A DNA stretch of 64,000 nt from Aldehydirespirator sp965221605 (GTDB lineage Bacteria > Actinomycetota > Acidimicrobiia > Acidimicrobiales > Aldehydirespiratoraceae): assembly GCA_965221605.1 (NCBI GenBank), contig CBDCSK010000013.1, positions 62,001-126,000 of the forward strand, given 5' to 3'. Under the pieces are notes generated by a model that was not told where the DNA came from, made no database searches, and saw only the letters and a list, made by a program, of their open reading frames with translations. Position numbers and translations under genes: made by a program. Of this stretch, positions 1-8,551 are shown one piece after another. Positions within the stretch are counted from its first letter, which is position 1. Each line of letters begins with the position of its first letter.

Positions 1-158
1 CCGATTTCGACGACCACGACCACGAGTGGTACGAGACCGCCGAGGACCCCCACGAGCTGGTCAACCTGGCCAACGACCGGGGCCGGCGCAGCGAGCTGCG
101 CGCCCTGTTCCGCCGTCTGCTGGACTATGAGGCCGAGGAGCTGACCTTGACGCCATGA
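1..158 (+). CDS. Sulfatase, C-terminal end (partial)
   Basis: The reading frame enters from the left edge and encodes about 51 residues before a TGA at 156-158. The sequence contains the acidic segment YETAEDPHELVNLAND, which matches the family's usual C-terminal segment (tyrosine, then DP-x-E-x-x-NLA) in type I sulfatases and related phosphohydrolases. The catalytic Cys/Ser and metal site lie upstream, outside the window, so neither activity nor substrate can be judged. Its stop codon overlaps an ATG inside the 14-bp duplication that precedes the P450 gene, which suggests the two genes were once directly coupled. Confidence 0.7.
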   Translation, partial: DFDDHDHEWYETAEDPHELVNLANDRGRRSELRALFRRLLDYEAEELTLTP

Positions 159-170
159 CCTTGACGCCAT
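143..170 (+). repeat. Perfect 14-bp tandem duplication at a gene junction
   Basis: The 14-mer GACCTTGACGCCAT occurs at 143-156 and again at 157-170, immediately followed by GACC. Copy 1 carries the sulfatase stop overlapping an ATG, and copy 2 carries the P450 start codon. Removing one copy would leave a simple ATGA stop-start overlap. The unit is not a multiple of three, so the duplication separates two genes that were probably translationally coupled. Confidence 0.85.
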
Positions 171-1485
171 GACCTATACGACGGACACCTTGACCAGCGA
201 ACCGACCGACCCGGACGCCGAGGCCCATGAGGATCCCAGACCCCGGGCGCCGGTGAGCGACTGGGCCACCGACTTCGACCATGTCGATCCGGGCTACGCG
301 GCCCGGGCCCCCGAGATCTGGGACGAGCTGCGCCGCGAGTGCCCGGTGGCCCACAGCGAGCGCTACGGCGGGACCTGGCTGCCGGTGCGCCACACCGATG
401 TCTGCGCCATCGCCAAGGACACCGACACCTTCAGCTCCAACGGCGTGGTGGTGCACGACGGCCGGCCCGACATCCCTCCCCCGGTGGGGTTCGCCCCGCC
501 GATCACCAGCGACCCGCCGTTCCACCGGATCGCCCGGGAGTTCCTGCTGCCGGCCTTCGCGCCCAAGCCGATAGAGGCCAAGCGCGAGTCCACCCGCGAG
601 ACCTGCCGGGAGCTGCTCGACGACCTGCTGGCCGATGTGGAGGCGGGCCGCACCGGCATCGTGGACGCCGCGCTGGGGTACACCCAGCACATACCCGTGC
701 GGGTGATCGCCGACATGCTGGGCGTGCCCCGCTCCGACGGCGACCAGTTCCGGATCTTCATCCACCAGATCATGGAGGCACCCGGCAGCGGGCTCCGGGG
801 CGACTACGAGGACTCGATCGACTTCTACCTCGACACGCTGATCGCGGCCCGGGCGGAGCAACCCCAGGACGACCTGATCAGCCACATGGCCCATGCCACC
901 ATCGCCGGCCGGCCTCTGGAGTACAAGCATGTGCGGGGCACGTGCGCGCTGCTGATCATCGCCGGAGTGGACACCACCTGGTCGGCAATCGGCGCCTCGC
1001 TGTGGCACATGGCCCAGCATCCGGAGGACCGCCGCCGCTGGGTCGAGGATCCCGAGGTGCGGCCTTTCGCGGTGGAGGAGTTCCTCCGCTTCTACGCACC
1101 GGTGACCATGGCCCGGCTGGTGGCTGAGGACGCCGAGTTCGCGGGCCAGTCGATGCGGGCCAACGACTGGGTGCTGCTGCCGTTCCCGGCCGCCAACCGC
1201 GACCCCGAGGCCTTCGAGGACGCCGGCACCTTCGTGATCGACCGCATGCGCAACCGCCATGTCGCCTTCGGGCTGGGCATCCACCGCTGCCTGGGGTCGA
1301 ATCTGGCCCGCATGGAGCTGACGGTGGCGTTGGAGGAGTGGATGGCCCGGGTCCCGGACTTCGAGCTGGCCGACCCCGAAGGCGTGCGATGGTCGACCGG
1401 CCAGATACGCGGCCCGCGGGAGCTGCCGGTGCGGATCCTCGACGGCGCTTCCGCCGGAATCTCGGGAGAGAACCCTGTCATATAG
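169..1485 (+). CDS. Cytochrome P450 monooxygenase
   Basis: A 438-residue soluble bacterial class I P450, normal in length for the family. Visible motifs in order are the I-helix oxygen-activation segment AGVDTTW (residues 265-271), the K-helix ExxR (E304, R307) and the haem loop FGLGIHRCLG with the proximal thiolate Cys at about residue 374. It should hydroxylate a small hydrophobic substrate using electrons from a ferredoxin and reductase, neither of which is encoded nearby. The ATG at 169 lies in the second copy of a 14-bp duplication just after the sulfatase stop, so co-transcription with the sulfatase is likely. The substrate is unknown. Confidence 0.93.
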   Translation: MTYTTDTLTSEPTDPDAEAHEDPRPRAPVSDWATDFDHVDPGYAARAPEIWDELRRECPVAHSERYGGTWLPVRHTDVCAIAKDTDTFSSNGVVVHDGRPDIPPPVGFAPPITSDPPFHRIAREFLLPAFAPKPIEAKRESTRETCRELLDDLLADVEAGRTGIVDAALGYTQHIPVRVIADMLGVPRSDGDQFRIFIHQIMEAPGSGLRGDYEDSIDFYLDTLIAARAEQPQDDLISHMAHATIAGRPLEYKHVRGTCALLIIAGVDTTWSAIGASLWHMAQHPEDRRRWVEDPEVRPFAVEEFLRFYAPVTMARLVAEDAEFAGQSMRANDWVLLPFPAANRDPEAFEDAGTFVIDRMRNRHVAFGLGIHRCLGSNLARMELTVALEEWMARVPDFELADPEGVRWSTGQIRGPRELPVRILDGASAGISGENPVI

Positions 1486-1551
1486 ACGCACAAACCACCC
1501 CGAGATTCTCGGTCGCCCCCTCGCGGCCGGCGTGAGTCAGATGGAGCGCAC

Positions 1552-2583
1552 ATGAGGCTGCACAAGTTCAGAGACGTCGACGCGTTCGTGGCCCTGGACC
1601 TCGCCGGGGCTGAAGCCGCGTCGGGGCCGGTGCGGTGGGCCCGCAAGGTGCTGCAGGGCGGCGCCAAGGACCTGGCCCGCTCCCAGACCTACACCTACGC
1701 GGCGCTGCAGATGCGCCGCAGCGGCGCCTCCGCCGGCATCAGCGCCGAGGCGCCGGCGCGGGCTGAGGCCGTCGCCGCGTTCGTGGCCGAGGCCGCGGCT
1801 CTCGTGCCCGACGGCACCTACCTGCCCGACGCGGCCAAGGGCGTCGCCGAAGCCGACCTGGCTCAGCTGCGGGACGCGGACCCCCGCACGGTGGACCGGC
1901 TGGGTGCTTTCGCGGCGGCGTGCGACGGGTTGTCCGCGGCCGTGGCCGCCGACGCGGCAGTGGGCCTCGAGGGACACACTGCGGTGATCGAGGGCTTCTC
2001 GGCGACCGGCCCGGCACTGGCCGGGGCCGTGACCGACAGGGGCGGGCGCGTCGTGGGCCTGGCCACCGCCGAAGGGTCGCTGGCCGCCGAGGGCGGTTTC
2101 GATCCGGCGGCGCTGGCCGAGGCCTGGGCCGAGCACGGCGACAAGGCCCTGAGCGCGCTGGCCGGCAGCGACGACGGGTTGGAAAAGCCGGGCGCGCTGT
2201 GGGGCATCGGCGCCGACGTGGTCTTCGCCGGATCCAAGATGGGCGTGGCGCACCATGGCATCGCCGAGGGCCTCGAGTGCCGGGCCTTGGTGCCCAGCGG
2301 TCGGCTGGCGTTCACGTCCAAGGCGCTGGCGGTGTGCCGTCGCGGAGATATCGCCGCGGTGCCCGACTTCGTGGCGCTGGCCGGATCATCCATCTCAGCC
2401 TGGAGCAGCCCCGACACCGGCGACGAAGAGGTCCGCTCGGAGATCATCGAGACGGTCACGGCCCTGATGGCCGACGCCCTCGGCTCCGACGACGGCCCCT
2501 TCCTGGGCGCCTGCTACGCCGCCGAGTCGTTCCTGTCCACCTGGCAGGACCAACTCCCCTTCGGCCGCCCCCTCGCCTCCTGA
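1552..2583 (+). CDS. Glu/Leu/Phe/Val dehydrogenase-like protein, probably degenerate
   Basis: A 343-residue protein resembling amino-acid dehydrogenases but shorter than the usual 410-450. A Rossmann fold is visible at about residues 140-240, with the dinucleotide loop EGFSATG (147-153) and an acidic DRGGRVVGL strand. The stretch from about 220 (GADVVFAG ... VPDFVALAG) matches the family's C-terminal helix region. In the N-terminal domain, the place where active enzymes have MT-x-K and GGxKGG catalytic lysines reads TYTYAA and SGASAGIS (about 47-64), so both lysines appear to be lost. An NAD-binding pseudoenzyme is therefore a reasonable inference. It starts 66 bp after the P450 gene and may belong to the same transcript. 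Confidence 0.6.
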   Translation: MRLHKFRDVDAFVALDLAGAEAASGPVRWARKVLQGGAKDLARSQTYTYAALQMRRSGASAGISAEAPARAEAVAAFVAEAAALVPDGTYLPDAAKGVAEADLAQLRDADPRTVDRLGAFAAACDGLSAAVAADAAVGLEGHTAVIEGFSATGPALAGAVTDRGGRVVGLATAEGSLAAEGGFDPAALAEAWAEHGDKALSALAGSDDGLEKPGALWGIGADVVFAGSKMGVAHHGIAEGLECRALVPSGRLAFTSKALAVCRRGDIAAVPDFVALAGSSISAWSSPDTGDEEVRSEIIETVTALMADALGSDDGPFLGACYAAESFLSTWQDQLPFGRPLAS

Positions 2584-2584
2584 C

Positions 2585-2614
2585 CCCCTGCCGGCACCGT
2601 CAAGCCCGCAGGGG
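2585..2614 (+). terminator. Possible terminator hairpin after the dehydrogenase-like gene
   Basis: A 7-bp perfect inverted repeat, CCCCTGC at 2585-2591 and GCAGGGG at 2608-2614, lies directly after the stop codon at 2583. The loop is long (16 nt) and only a weak T-rich stretch follows (CTTGTCGTTCTTGT), so this is a weak call. Confidence 0.3.
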
Positions 2615-2621
2615 CCGGCTT

Positions 2622-2759
2622 GTCGTTCTTGTAGCGAGATCAGCGTCGAATCTGTATCACAAACAGCGTCGTATCTGTATTGCAAATGCCGTCGGAACTG
2701 TAAGGCAAGTCCCGTCGAAACTGTAGCGAAACTTGCGTCGTAACTGTATTGTGCGGTGT
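2622..2759 (+). repeat. Six tandem 23-bp iteron-like repeats
   Basis: Six head-to-tail imperfect copies have exactly 23-bp spacing. The GTCG core starts at 2622, 2645, 2668, 2691, 2714 and 2737. The core reads roughly GTCGNAACTGTA followed by a variable T/A-G-CAAA part; the first copy is the most degenerate. The array fills the gap and ends at the probable GTG start (2760) of the AAA/DUF4143 ATPase gene. A period near two helical turns puts every copy on the same face of the DNA, as for plasmid iterons or a multi-site operator. Protein binding is inferred only from this geometry. Confidence 0.85.
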
Positions 2760-4019
2760 GTGGAGTATGTCCCTCGGATAATCGACACGGAGCTTGATGA
2801 ACTCGCTGAGGCGCCCGCAGTGTCAATCGAGGGGGCTCGCGGTGTGGGCAAGACCGTGACCGCGACGCGACGGGCGCGAACCGTGCATCGTCTTGATGAT
2901 CCCGCCCAGCTGGCGGTGATCAGAGGCGAACCGCGTCGCGCGATCACCGGTGAGCCGCCGGTACTCATCGACGAGTGGCAGCGAATGCCGTCCTCATGGG
3001 ATCTGGTGCGCCGTGCCGTGGACGCCCATCCCCGACCCGGCCGCTTCCTCCTCACCGGGTCGGCGACCCCGACCGAGGCCCCTGCCCACACCGGGGCCGG
3101 CCGCATCATCACTGTGCGCATGCGACCGTTGTCTCTTGCCGAACGCGGGCTTGCCGCTCCGACAGTCAGGCTCGGTGACCTGCTCTCAGGGATTCGCCCT
3201 CAGCTGGAGGGTACGACACCCGTTGGGGTGGAGCAGTACACGGACGAGATCGTCAGATCGGGCCTCCCGGGGATCAGATCGCAGACGGGCCGGATCCGGC
3301 GCGGCCTGCTCGATGGATATCTCGAACAGATCCTCAACTACGACATCCACCAGTTCGGGCAGACATTCCGCGACGACGGATCGCTGCGCAGATGGATTAC
3401 CGCCTACGCCGCGGCGGTGTCTACTGCTGCGGCGTTCGAGAAGATCCGCGATGCCGCCTCAGCCGGCGAGACTCACAAGCCGGCGCGCGCGACCACCATT
3501 CCCTACCGGTCCGCTCTCGAAGGGCTCCGCCTGATCGAGGAGGTTCCTGCCTGGCTGCCGACCCGCAACCGGCTGCGGCGACTCGGGTCGGCACCGGTGC
3601 ATCAGTTGGCCGATCCGGCGCTGGCGGCTCGCCTGCTGGGGGCCAGCACCGATGCGCTGCTCGCCGGTGCCGGTGGACGGGAGGGCGACGGGCCACTGCT
3701 GGGAGCGCTATTCGAGTCGCTGATGACGTTGTCGGTGAGGGTCTACGCACAGGCCTGCGAGGCGCGGGTACATCATCTGCGCACCCAGGGGGGAGAGCGC
3801 GAGATCGATCTGATCGTCGAGCGCGCCGACGGTGCGGTGGTGGCGCTCGAGGTCAAGCTCAAAGCGGTCATCGGGGACACGGACGTTCGTCATCTGCGAT
3901 GGCTGGCCGACCAGATCGGTCCACGGCTGCTGGACGCTGCGGTGCTTTCGACAGGCCGGGAGGCCTACCGACGGCGCGACGGGATCGGCGTGATCCCCGC
4001 CTCGCTGCTCGGGCCTTGA
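2760..4019 (+). CDS. AAA-family ATPase with C-terminal DUF4143 (PD-(D/E)XK-like) domain
   Basis: A 419-residue protein if it starts at GTG 2760; an alternative TTG lies at 2733, inside the repeat array. The N-terminal ATPase (AAA_14 type) has Walker A GARGVGKT (residues 25-32), Walker B VLIDE (D71/E72) and a sensor-like LTGSATP segment. The C-terminal half matches DUF4143, with EIDLIVE and ALEVK placing D350, E364 and K366 as a nuclease-fold triad. Proteins of this architecture are widespread, often mobile, and poorly characterised; some relate to defence or toxin-antitoxin functions. It stands alone behind a six-copy 23-bp array, and autoregulation or DNA tethering through those repeats is an inference. 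Confidence 0.85.
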   Translation: MEYVPRIIDTELDELAEAPAVSIEGARGVGKTVTATRRARTVHRLDDPAQLAVIRGEPRRAITGEPPVLIDEWQRMPSSWDLVRRAVDAHPRPGRFLLTGSATPTEAPAHTGAGRIITVRMRPLSLAERGLAAPTVRLGDLLSGIRPQLEGTTPVGVEQYTDEIVRSGLPGIRSQTGRIRRGLLDGYLEQILNYDIHQFGQTFRDDGSLRRWITAYAAAVSTAAAFEKIRDAASAGETHKPARATTIPYRSALEGLRLIEEVPAWLPTRNRLRRLGSAPVHQLADPALAARLLGASTDALLAGAGGREGDGPLLGALFESLMTLSVRVYAQACEARVHHLRTQGGEREIDLIVERADGAVVALEVKLKAVIGDTDVRHLRWLADQIGPRLLDAAVLSTGREAYRRRDGIGVIPASLLGP

Positions 4020-4134
4020 ACGCCTCAGGTACGCCCTCGGCGCCGATGAGGTCCGCCACGGGTGGCGCCGCCGGAATCTGAACCGGACTCGGGTATCCAC
4101 AGGGGCCGCGAGGGGGTGTCGTAGCCTCGCGCCC

Positions 4135-7100
4135 GTGAGACCACGCCGACACTCGAGCCGACGCTGGCCGCTCGTCGCTGTGATGCTTTTTGCGCTGCTG
4201 GGGCTTGTGTCGGCGCTGACGGCCACGATGGGCCGCGAAGCGTCGGCACAGACGCTCCCGGTGATCTCTATCTCAGCCGACGCTGCACACTTCTACGAGG
4301 GCGAGACGGCTTCGTTCACGCTGACAGCTTCAGTGGCGCCGACCACCGCTCTAACGGTGAACCTCAGCGTCACCGAGCACCAAACCTACACCGGCGCGGT
4401 GCCGAACGGTCAGCTCGGTGCTCAGCGGTTCACCTTCCCCGCCAACGCGACCACCGCCAAGTACACCATTGCGATTCAGAACAGTCCAAACATCACCGTC
4501 GATGGGGGCGATTTCGGCACGGCGACCCACGGCGCAGTCTACGTGGCGGTGAGCGCAGGCACGGGGTACACCGTCGGACGTCCGCAGAACGCCGGAGGCA
4601 ACGTGTACGACGTCAAGTTCACCGCAGTCGACGTGTCGATCAGCGGCAGCGGGGCCATCACCGAGGGCGGCACCGCGACGTTCACCCTGACAGCGTCGTC
4701 AGCCCCTGGAACCCTGCGCACAGTCGCGGTGCAGGTCACCGATTCAGGCAACTTCGCGAAGCCGGGTCAGACCGGAAGACGCAACATGTTCATCACAGCG
4801 GGATCGACGAAGAGCCTCAAGCTGACTATCGAGACGGTCGACGACAGCGTTGACGAACCCGCCGGCACCATCACCGTCACCGTCCTCGGCGGCACCCACG
4901 TCACCATAGGATCGCCGAGCACCGCCACCGTCGCGGTGTCCGATGACGACGAGCCCAAGCCAGAGATCACGGTCACAGGCGTCTCGCCGATCACCGAAGG
5001 CGCAACGCGGTGTTCACCGTCGCCGCCAACCCCGCACCCGCCGCCAACCTGACCGTCAGAGTGGCGGTCACCCAGTCCGGCGACTACATCGCCGCCGCCA
5101 ACGTCAGGACGCACGACGTCGTCATCGCCGCCAACACCGCCTCCAAGACCCTCACCATCGCAACCATCGGCGACAGCGCCGACGAAGCCAACGGCAGCGT
5201 CACCGCCACGATCAACACCGACAGCGCCTACACCAACGGCAGCCCCGGCGCAGCCACCATCACCGTCAACGACGACGACGACCCGCCCCCCGCCAAGCCC
5301 ACCGTCAAAGTCACGGGCACCGCCGCAATCACCGAGGGCGCAAACGCGGTGTTCACCGTCGCCGCCAACCCCGCACCCGCCGCCAACCTGACCGTCAGAG
5401 TGGCGGTCACCCAGTCCGGCGACTACATCGCCGCCGGAAACGTCAGGACGCACGACGTCGTCATCGCCGCCAACACCGCCTCCAAGACCCTCACCATCGC
5501 AACCATCGGCGACAGCGCCGACGAAGCCAACGGCTGGGTGACAGCCTCGATCAACACTCACAGCTCATACACCCGGGGCAGCCCCTCCAGCGTTCGCATC
5601 AACATCAACGACGACGACGACCCGCCCCCCGCCAAGCCCACCGTCAAAGTCACGGGCACCGCCGCAATCACCGAGGGCGCAAACGCGGTGTTCACCGTCG
5701 CCGCCAACCCCGCACCCACCGCCAACCTGACCGTCAGAGTCGCCGTAACCCAGTCCGGCAGCTACATCGCCGCCGGAGACGTCACCACCCACAGCGTCGT
5801 CATCGCCGCCAACACCGCATCCAAGACCCTCACCATCGCAACCATCGGCGACAGCACCGACGAACCCAACGGCTCAGTCACAGCCACCGTCAACACCCAC
5901 AGCTCATACACCAAAGGCAGTCCCGGCGCAGCCACCATCACCGTCGAAGACGACGACGATCCGCCCCCCAGCAAGCCCACCGTCAAGGTCACAGGCACCG
6001 CCGCCATCACCGAGGGCGCCAACGCCGTGTTCACCGTCTCCGCCAACCCCGCACCCACCGCCAACCTGACCGTCAGAGTGGCGGTCATCCAGTTCGGCAG
6101 CTACATCTCCGCCGGAGACGTCGCCACCCACAGCGTCGTCATCGCAGCCAACACCGCATCCAAGACCCTCACCATCGCCACCATCAACGACAGCACCGAC
6201 GAACTCAACGGCTGGGTGGCAGCCTCGATCAACACCCACAGCTCATACACCACGGGCAGCCCCTCCAGCGCCCACATCACCGTCGAAGACGACGACGGCC
6301 CGCCGCCGGCCAAGCCCACCGTCAAAGTCACAGGAACCGCCACGATCACCGAGGGCGCCAACGCGGTCTTCACCGTCTCCGCCAACCCCGCACCCACCGC
6401 CAACCTCACAGTGAGGGTCGCGGTCACCCAGTCCGGCGACTACATCTCCGCCGGAGACGTCGCCACCCACAGCGTCGTCATCGCAGCCAACACCGCATCC
6501 AAGACCCTCACCATCACCACCATCGGCGACACCACCGACGAACCCAACGGCTGGGTGACAGCCTCGATCAACACTCACAGCTCTTACACCCGGGGCAGCC
6601 CCTCCAGCGTCCGCATCAACATCAACGACGACGACGCGCCGGCGACCCTGAGCACGATCACTGTCAGAGCCAACTCCGGCAGCATTCCCGAGGGAGCTCC
6701 GGCCAACTTCACCGTTATCGCCAGCCCGACGCCGGCAGCACTCCTGACCGTGCGACTCACCGTCACCCCGTCCGGCGACTTTGCCCGCGCCGGACAGACC
6801 GGGATGCGGACCGTCGAGATCCCCGCCTCCCGGTCCACCGCACAACTCACCGTCACCACCGTCAACGACAGCACCGACGAACCCGACGGCACCATCGCCG
6901 CCGCCATCAGCAGCGACAACTCCTACCGTGTCGGCACCCCCTCCTCGGCGACCGTCGCGGTCAGAGACAACGACGTCTACGTGCCCCCGCAACCGCGCCG
7001 AGACACGGGCAGCACCGGGTCACCGCGGCGCTCAACCACGACAACAACCACGACGACGACTATCACGACCACCACAACGACACCTGGCAGCACCGACGCC

Positions 7101-8114
7101 CCGGCAGACAGCGGAAGCTCAGGATCGGGCGGCGATCCGTCGCCCGATTCCCCATCCGAAGGGGGCGGGCAGGCTGAGAGCGACTCGCCTGCGCCCGATC
7201 CGACCGGCCCGCCGACGGTGGGCGCAGCCGGCGGCGAGGCCGTGACGGAGGGCCAGGACGCCGTGTTCACCATCACCGCGAGCCACGCCCCCGAGACCGA
7301 CCTGGTGATAACCCTCTACGTGTCGCGCGACGGGAACTTCGTGGCGAGCAGAGAGCGGGGAACCAAGACCACGGTCCTGCCGGCGGGCCAGACCAGCGTC
7401 GTCTACAGGGTCCCCACCCTCGACGGCAGCGCCGACGAGCCTGACGGCACGGTCTTCCTCAGCATCCAGCCCGGCGGCGGCTACCAGGTGGGCGAGGACT
7501 CCGAAGCGTCGGTGCCCGTCTCCGACAACGATCCGGCCCCGGCGGCGCCCGGACCGGCACCAGAGCCGGGGCCGGCAGGCGACGCCCCGGCGGAGGATCC
7601 CGGTCCGGGCGGCGGCGACCTCGTCGAGTTGATCCCGGCGGCGCTCACCCCGGACCCCGTCGATCCCCAGCCGGACCCAGTCGACTCCCAGCCGGAGCAG
7701 GGCGCCGTCGACGATGAAGCCGATACGCCCGCCGAGGATCCCGAGACGTCGGCGGCGCCGTCACCGGACGACTCCGGCACTGCGGTGGCAGCCTCGTCGA
7801 CCACCGGCCCTGTGTCACCCATCGTGCCCCTGGCGATGCTGGCGGTGATCGCGGCCACGATCGTCTGGCTGTTCATCGGCTCGCGGCGGCGACAGCACGC
7901 AGAGCACCTGAACACGGTGGTGCTCAGGCAGCCGGTCTGGATGGACGCGCAGGCGGCACCCGTCCCCCCACGCTCGAAGGGCCCGGTGGTGCTTGAACGG
8001 CCGGTCTGGATGGACGCGCAGGCGGCACCCGTCCCCCCACGCTCGAAGGATCCGCAGGCGGCGCGGCCCGAGAGTCGGGGGCCGCGCAGTTCGGGCAGAG
8101 AGTCGGCTGACTGA
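4135..8114 (+). CDS. Cell-surface Calx-beta-type repeat protein, membrane anchored, with apparent frameshift
   Basis: One gene read in two frames: 4135-5052 from GTG, and 5010-8114. Near 5003-5006 the repeat that elsewhere reads GGCGCAAACGCGG has one A missing, and adding it back joins the frames into about 1,326 residues. The order is signal peptide (cleavage after about A38, motif ASA-Q), eight Calx-beta-like domains of about 110 aa (hallmarks ITEG, FT-V/L-x-A, DDD ends), a Thr/Pro/Gly linker at about 6980-7200, a ninth domain (7200-7530), a Pro/Asp-rich stalk, one membrane helix (about 7810-7880) and an Arg-rich cytoplasmic tail carrying a duplicated PVWMDAQAAPVPPRSK segment. It is likely an adhesin or matrix protein. 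The frameshift could be real, phase-variable or a sequencing error. Confidence 0.8.
4957..6650 (+). repeat. Five tandem 339-bp coding repeats
   Basis: Copies 3 to 7 of the Calx-beta module recur with an exact 339-bp (113-codon) period; the anchor CGCGGTGTTCACC-type site is at 5006, 5345, 5684, 6023 and 6362. Copies at about 4970-5290 and 5300-5630 are almost identical at the nucleotide level, including synonymous sites. This indicates recent duplication or gene conversion. Such arrays are prone to slippage and to assembly collapse, so the copy number should be treated as provisional. Confidence 0.9.
7931..8049 (+). repeat. Exact 50-bp direct repeat in the cytoplasmic tail of the surface protein
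   Basis: The 50 bp at 7931-7980 recur exactly at 8000-8049, a period of 69 bp or 23 codons. They duplicate a peptide containing PVWMDAQAAPVPPRSK just inside the membrane helix. A tandem tail peptide in this position could be a docking motif; no partner is evident in the window. Confidence 0.9.
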
Positions 8115-8174
8115 CGCTCAGACGGTTCCAACGGCCGATCCAGACGATCTCGCGCCATACTTCAACCCAACCAC

Positions 8175-8248
8175 GGGGCTGTAGCTCAGTTGGCTAGAGC
8201 ACCTGCTTTGCAAGCAGGGGGTCGTCGGTTCGAGTCCGATCAGCTCCA
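8175..8248 (+). tRNA. tRNA-Ala (anticodon TGC)
   Basis: A full cloverleaf can be read. The acceptor stem is GGGGCTG paired with CAGCTCC (one G-T wobble). The D arm contains AGCTCAGTTGGCTAGAGC, the anticodon stem CCTGC/GCAGG has the loop TTTGCAA (anticodon TGC), and the T arm contains GGTTCGAGTCC. The discriminator base is A and the CCA tail is not encoded. No integrase or attachment-site duplication is visible next to it. Confidence 0.97.
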
Positions 8249-8289
8249 CTCCGTTCGCCAACAGGTTCCGCACTTGGAGCAAGCGCGAG

Positions 8290-8411
8290 TAGGTGCGAGC
8301 AAGTTGCGTAGCATTGGTGTCGCTCCCGCTCTTGTTCGCGGCGCTCACGGGCCGCTCGGGCCACCGCCTCGACCGCATGGGCCGGATTCGCTCGCCTATC
8401 CGCTCGGCCTC
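8290..8411 (-). repeat. Dispersed intergenic repeat, copy 1
   Basis: One of six related elements of about 120 bp in this window. In element orientation (minus strand here) it contains the core GGCCCGTGAGCGC followed by GAACAAGAGCGGGAG. Its left part reads CGAATCCGGCCCATGCGG and its right end resembles GCAACTTGCTCGCACCTAC. It occupies most of the gap between the tRNA and the subtilase gene (8249-8551); I see no gene in the rest of that gap. Confidence 0.75.
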
Positions 8412-8551
8412 TCGGCGAATTCGTGTTCGCAAGCCCTCAGTCTGCGAGGCCTCGGCGGCTATGCTGACCACGTCGGCAACGGGAATCACGGGAGGCCTGG
8501 TCGGGTGTTCCATGTGCGCTCGCAACATCTGAGGTCACTGGCGGGTACCGC

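Noticed and set aside
61..1491. A 476-codon open frame antisense to the P450 gene
   Set aside because: It is an artefact of high GC third positions. It overlaps a gene with all P450 motifs and its translation is low-complexity Gly/Arg/Val without a recognisable domain.
2622..2759. Possible CRISPR array of 23-bp repeats
   Set aside because: The units are directly adjacent with no unique spacers, and no cas gene is present.
4957..6650. Possible CRISPR array
   Set aside because: The repeats are 339 bp, contiguous, in frame and encode a protein domain; there are no spacers.
4943..7177. A 744-codon Arg/His/Gln repeat frame overlapping the Calx-beta repeats
   Set aside because: It is the alternative frame of the same 339-bp repeats. 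The Calx-beta frame continues to a membrane helix and has meaningful domains.
8175..8248. tRNA-Ala as an integration site of a mobile island
   Set aside because: No integrase, no repeated tRNA 3' end and no change in gene content typical of an island boundary could be seen nearby.
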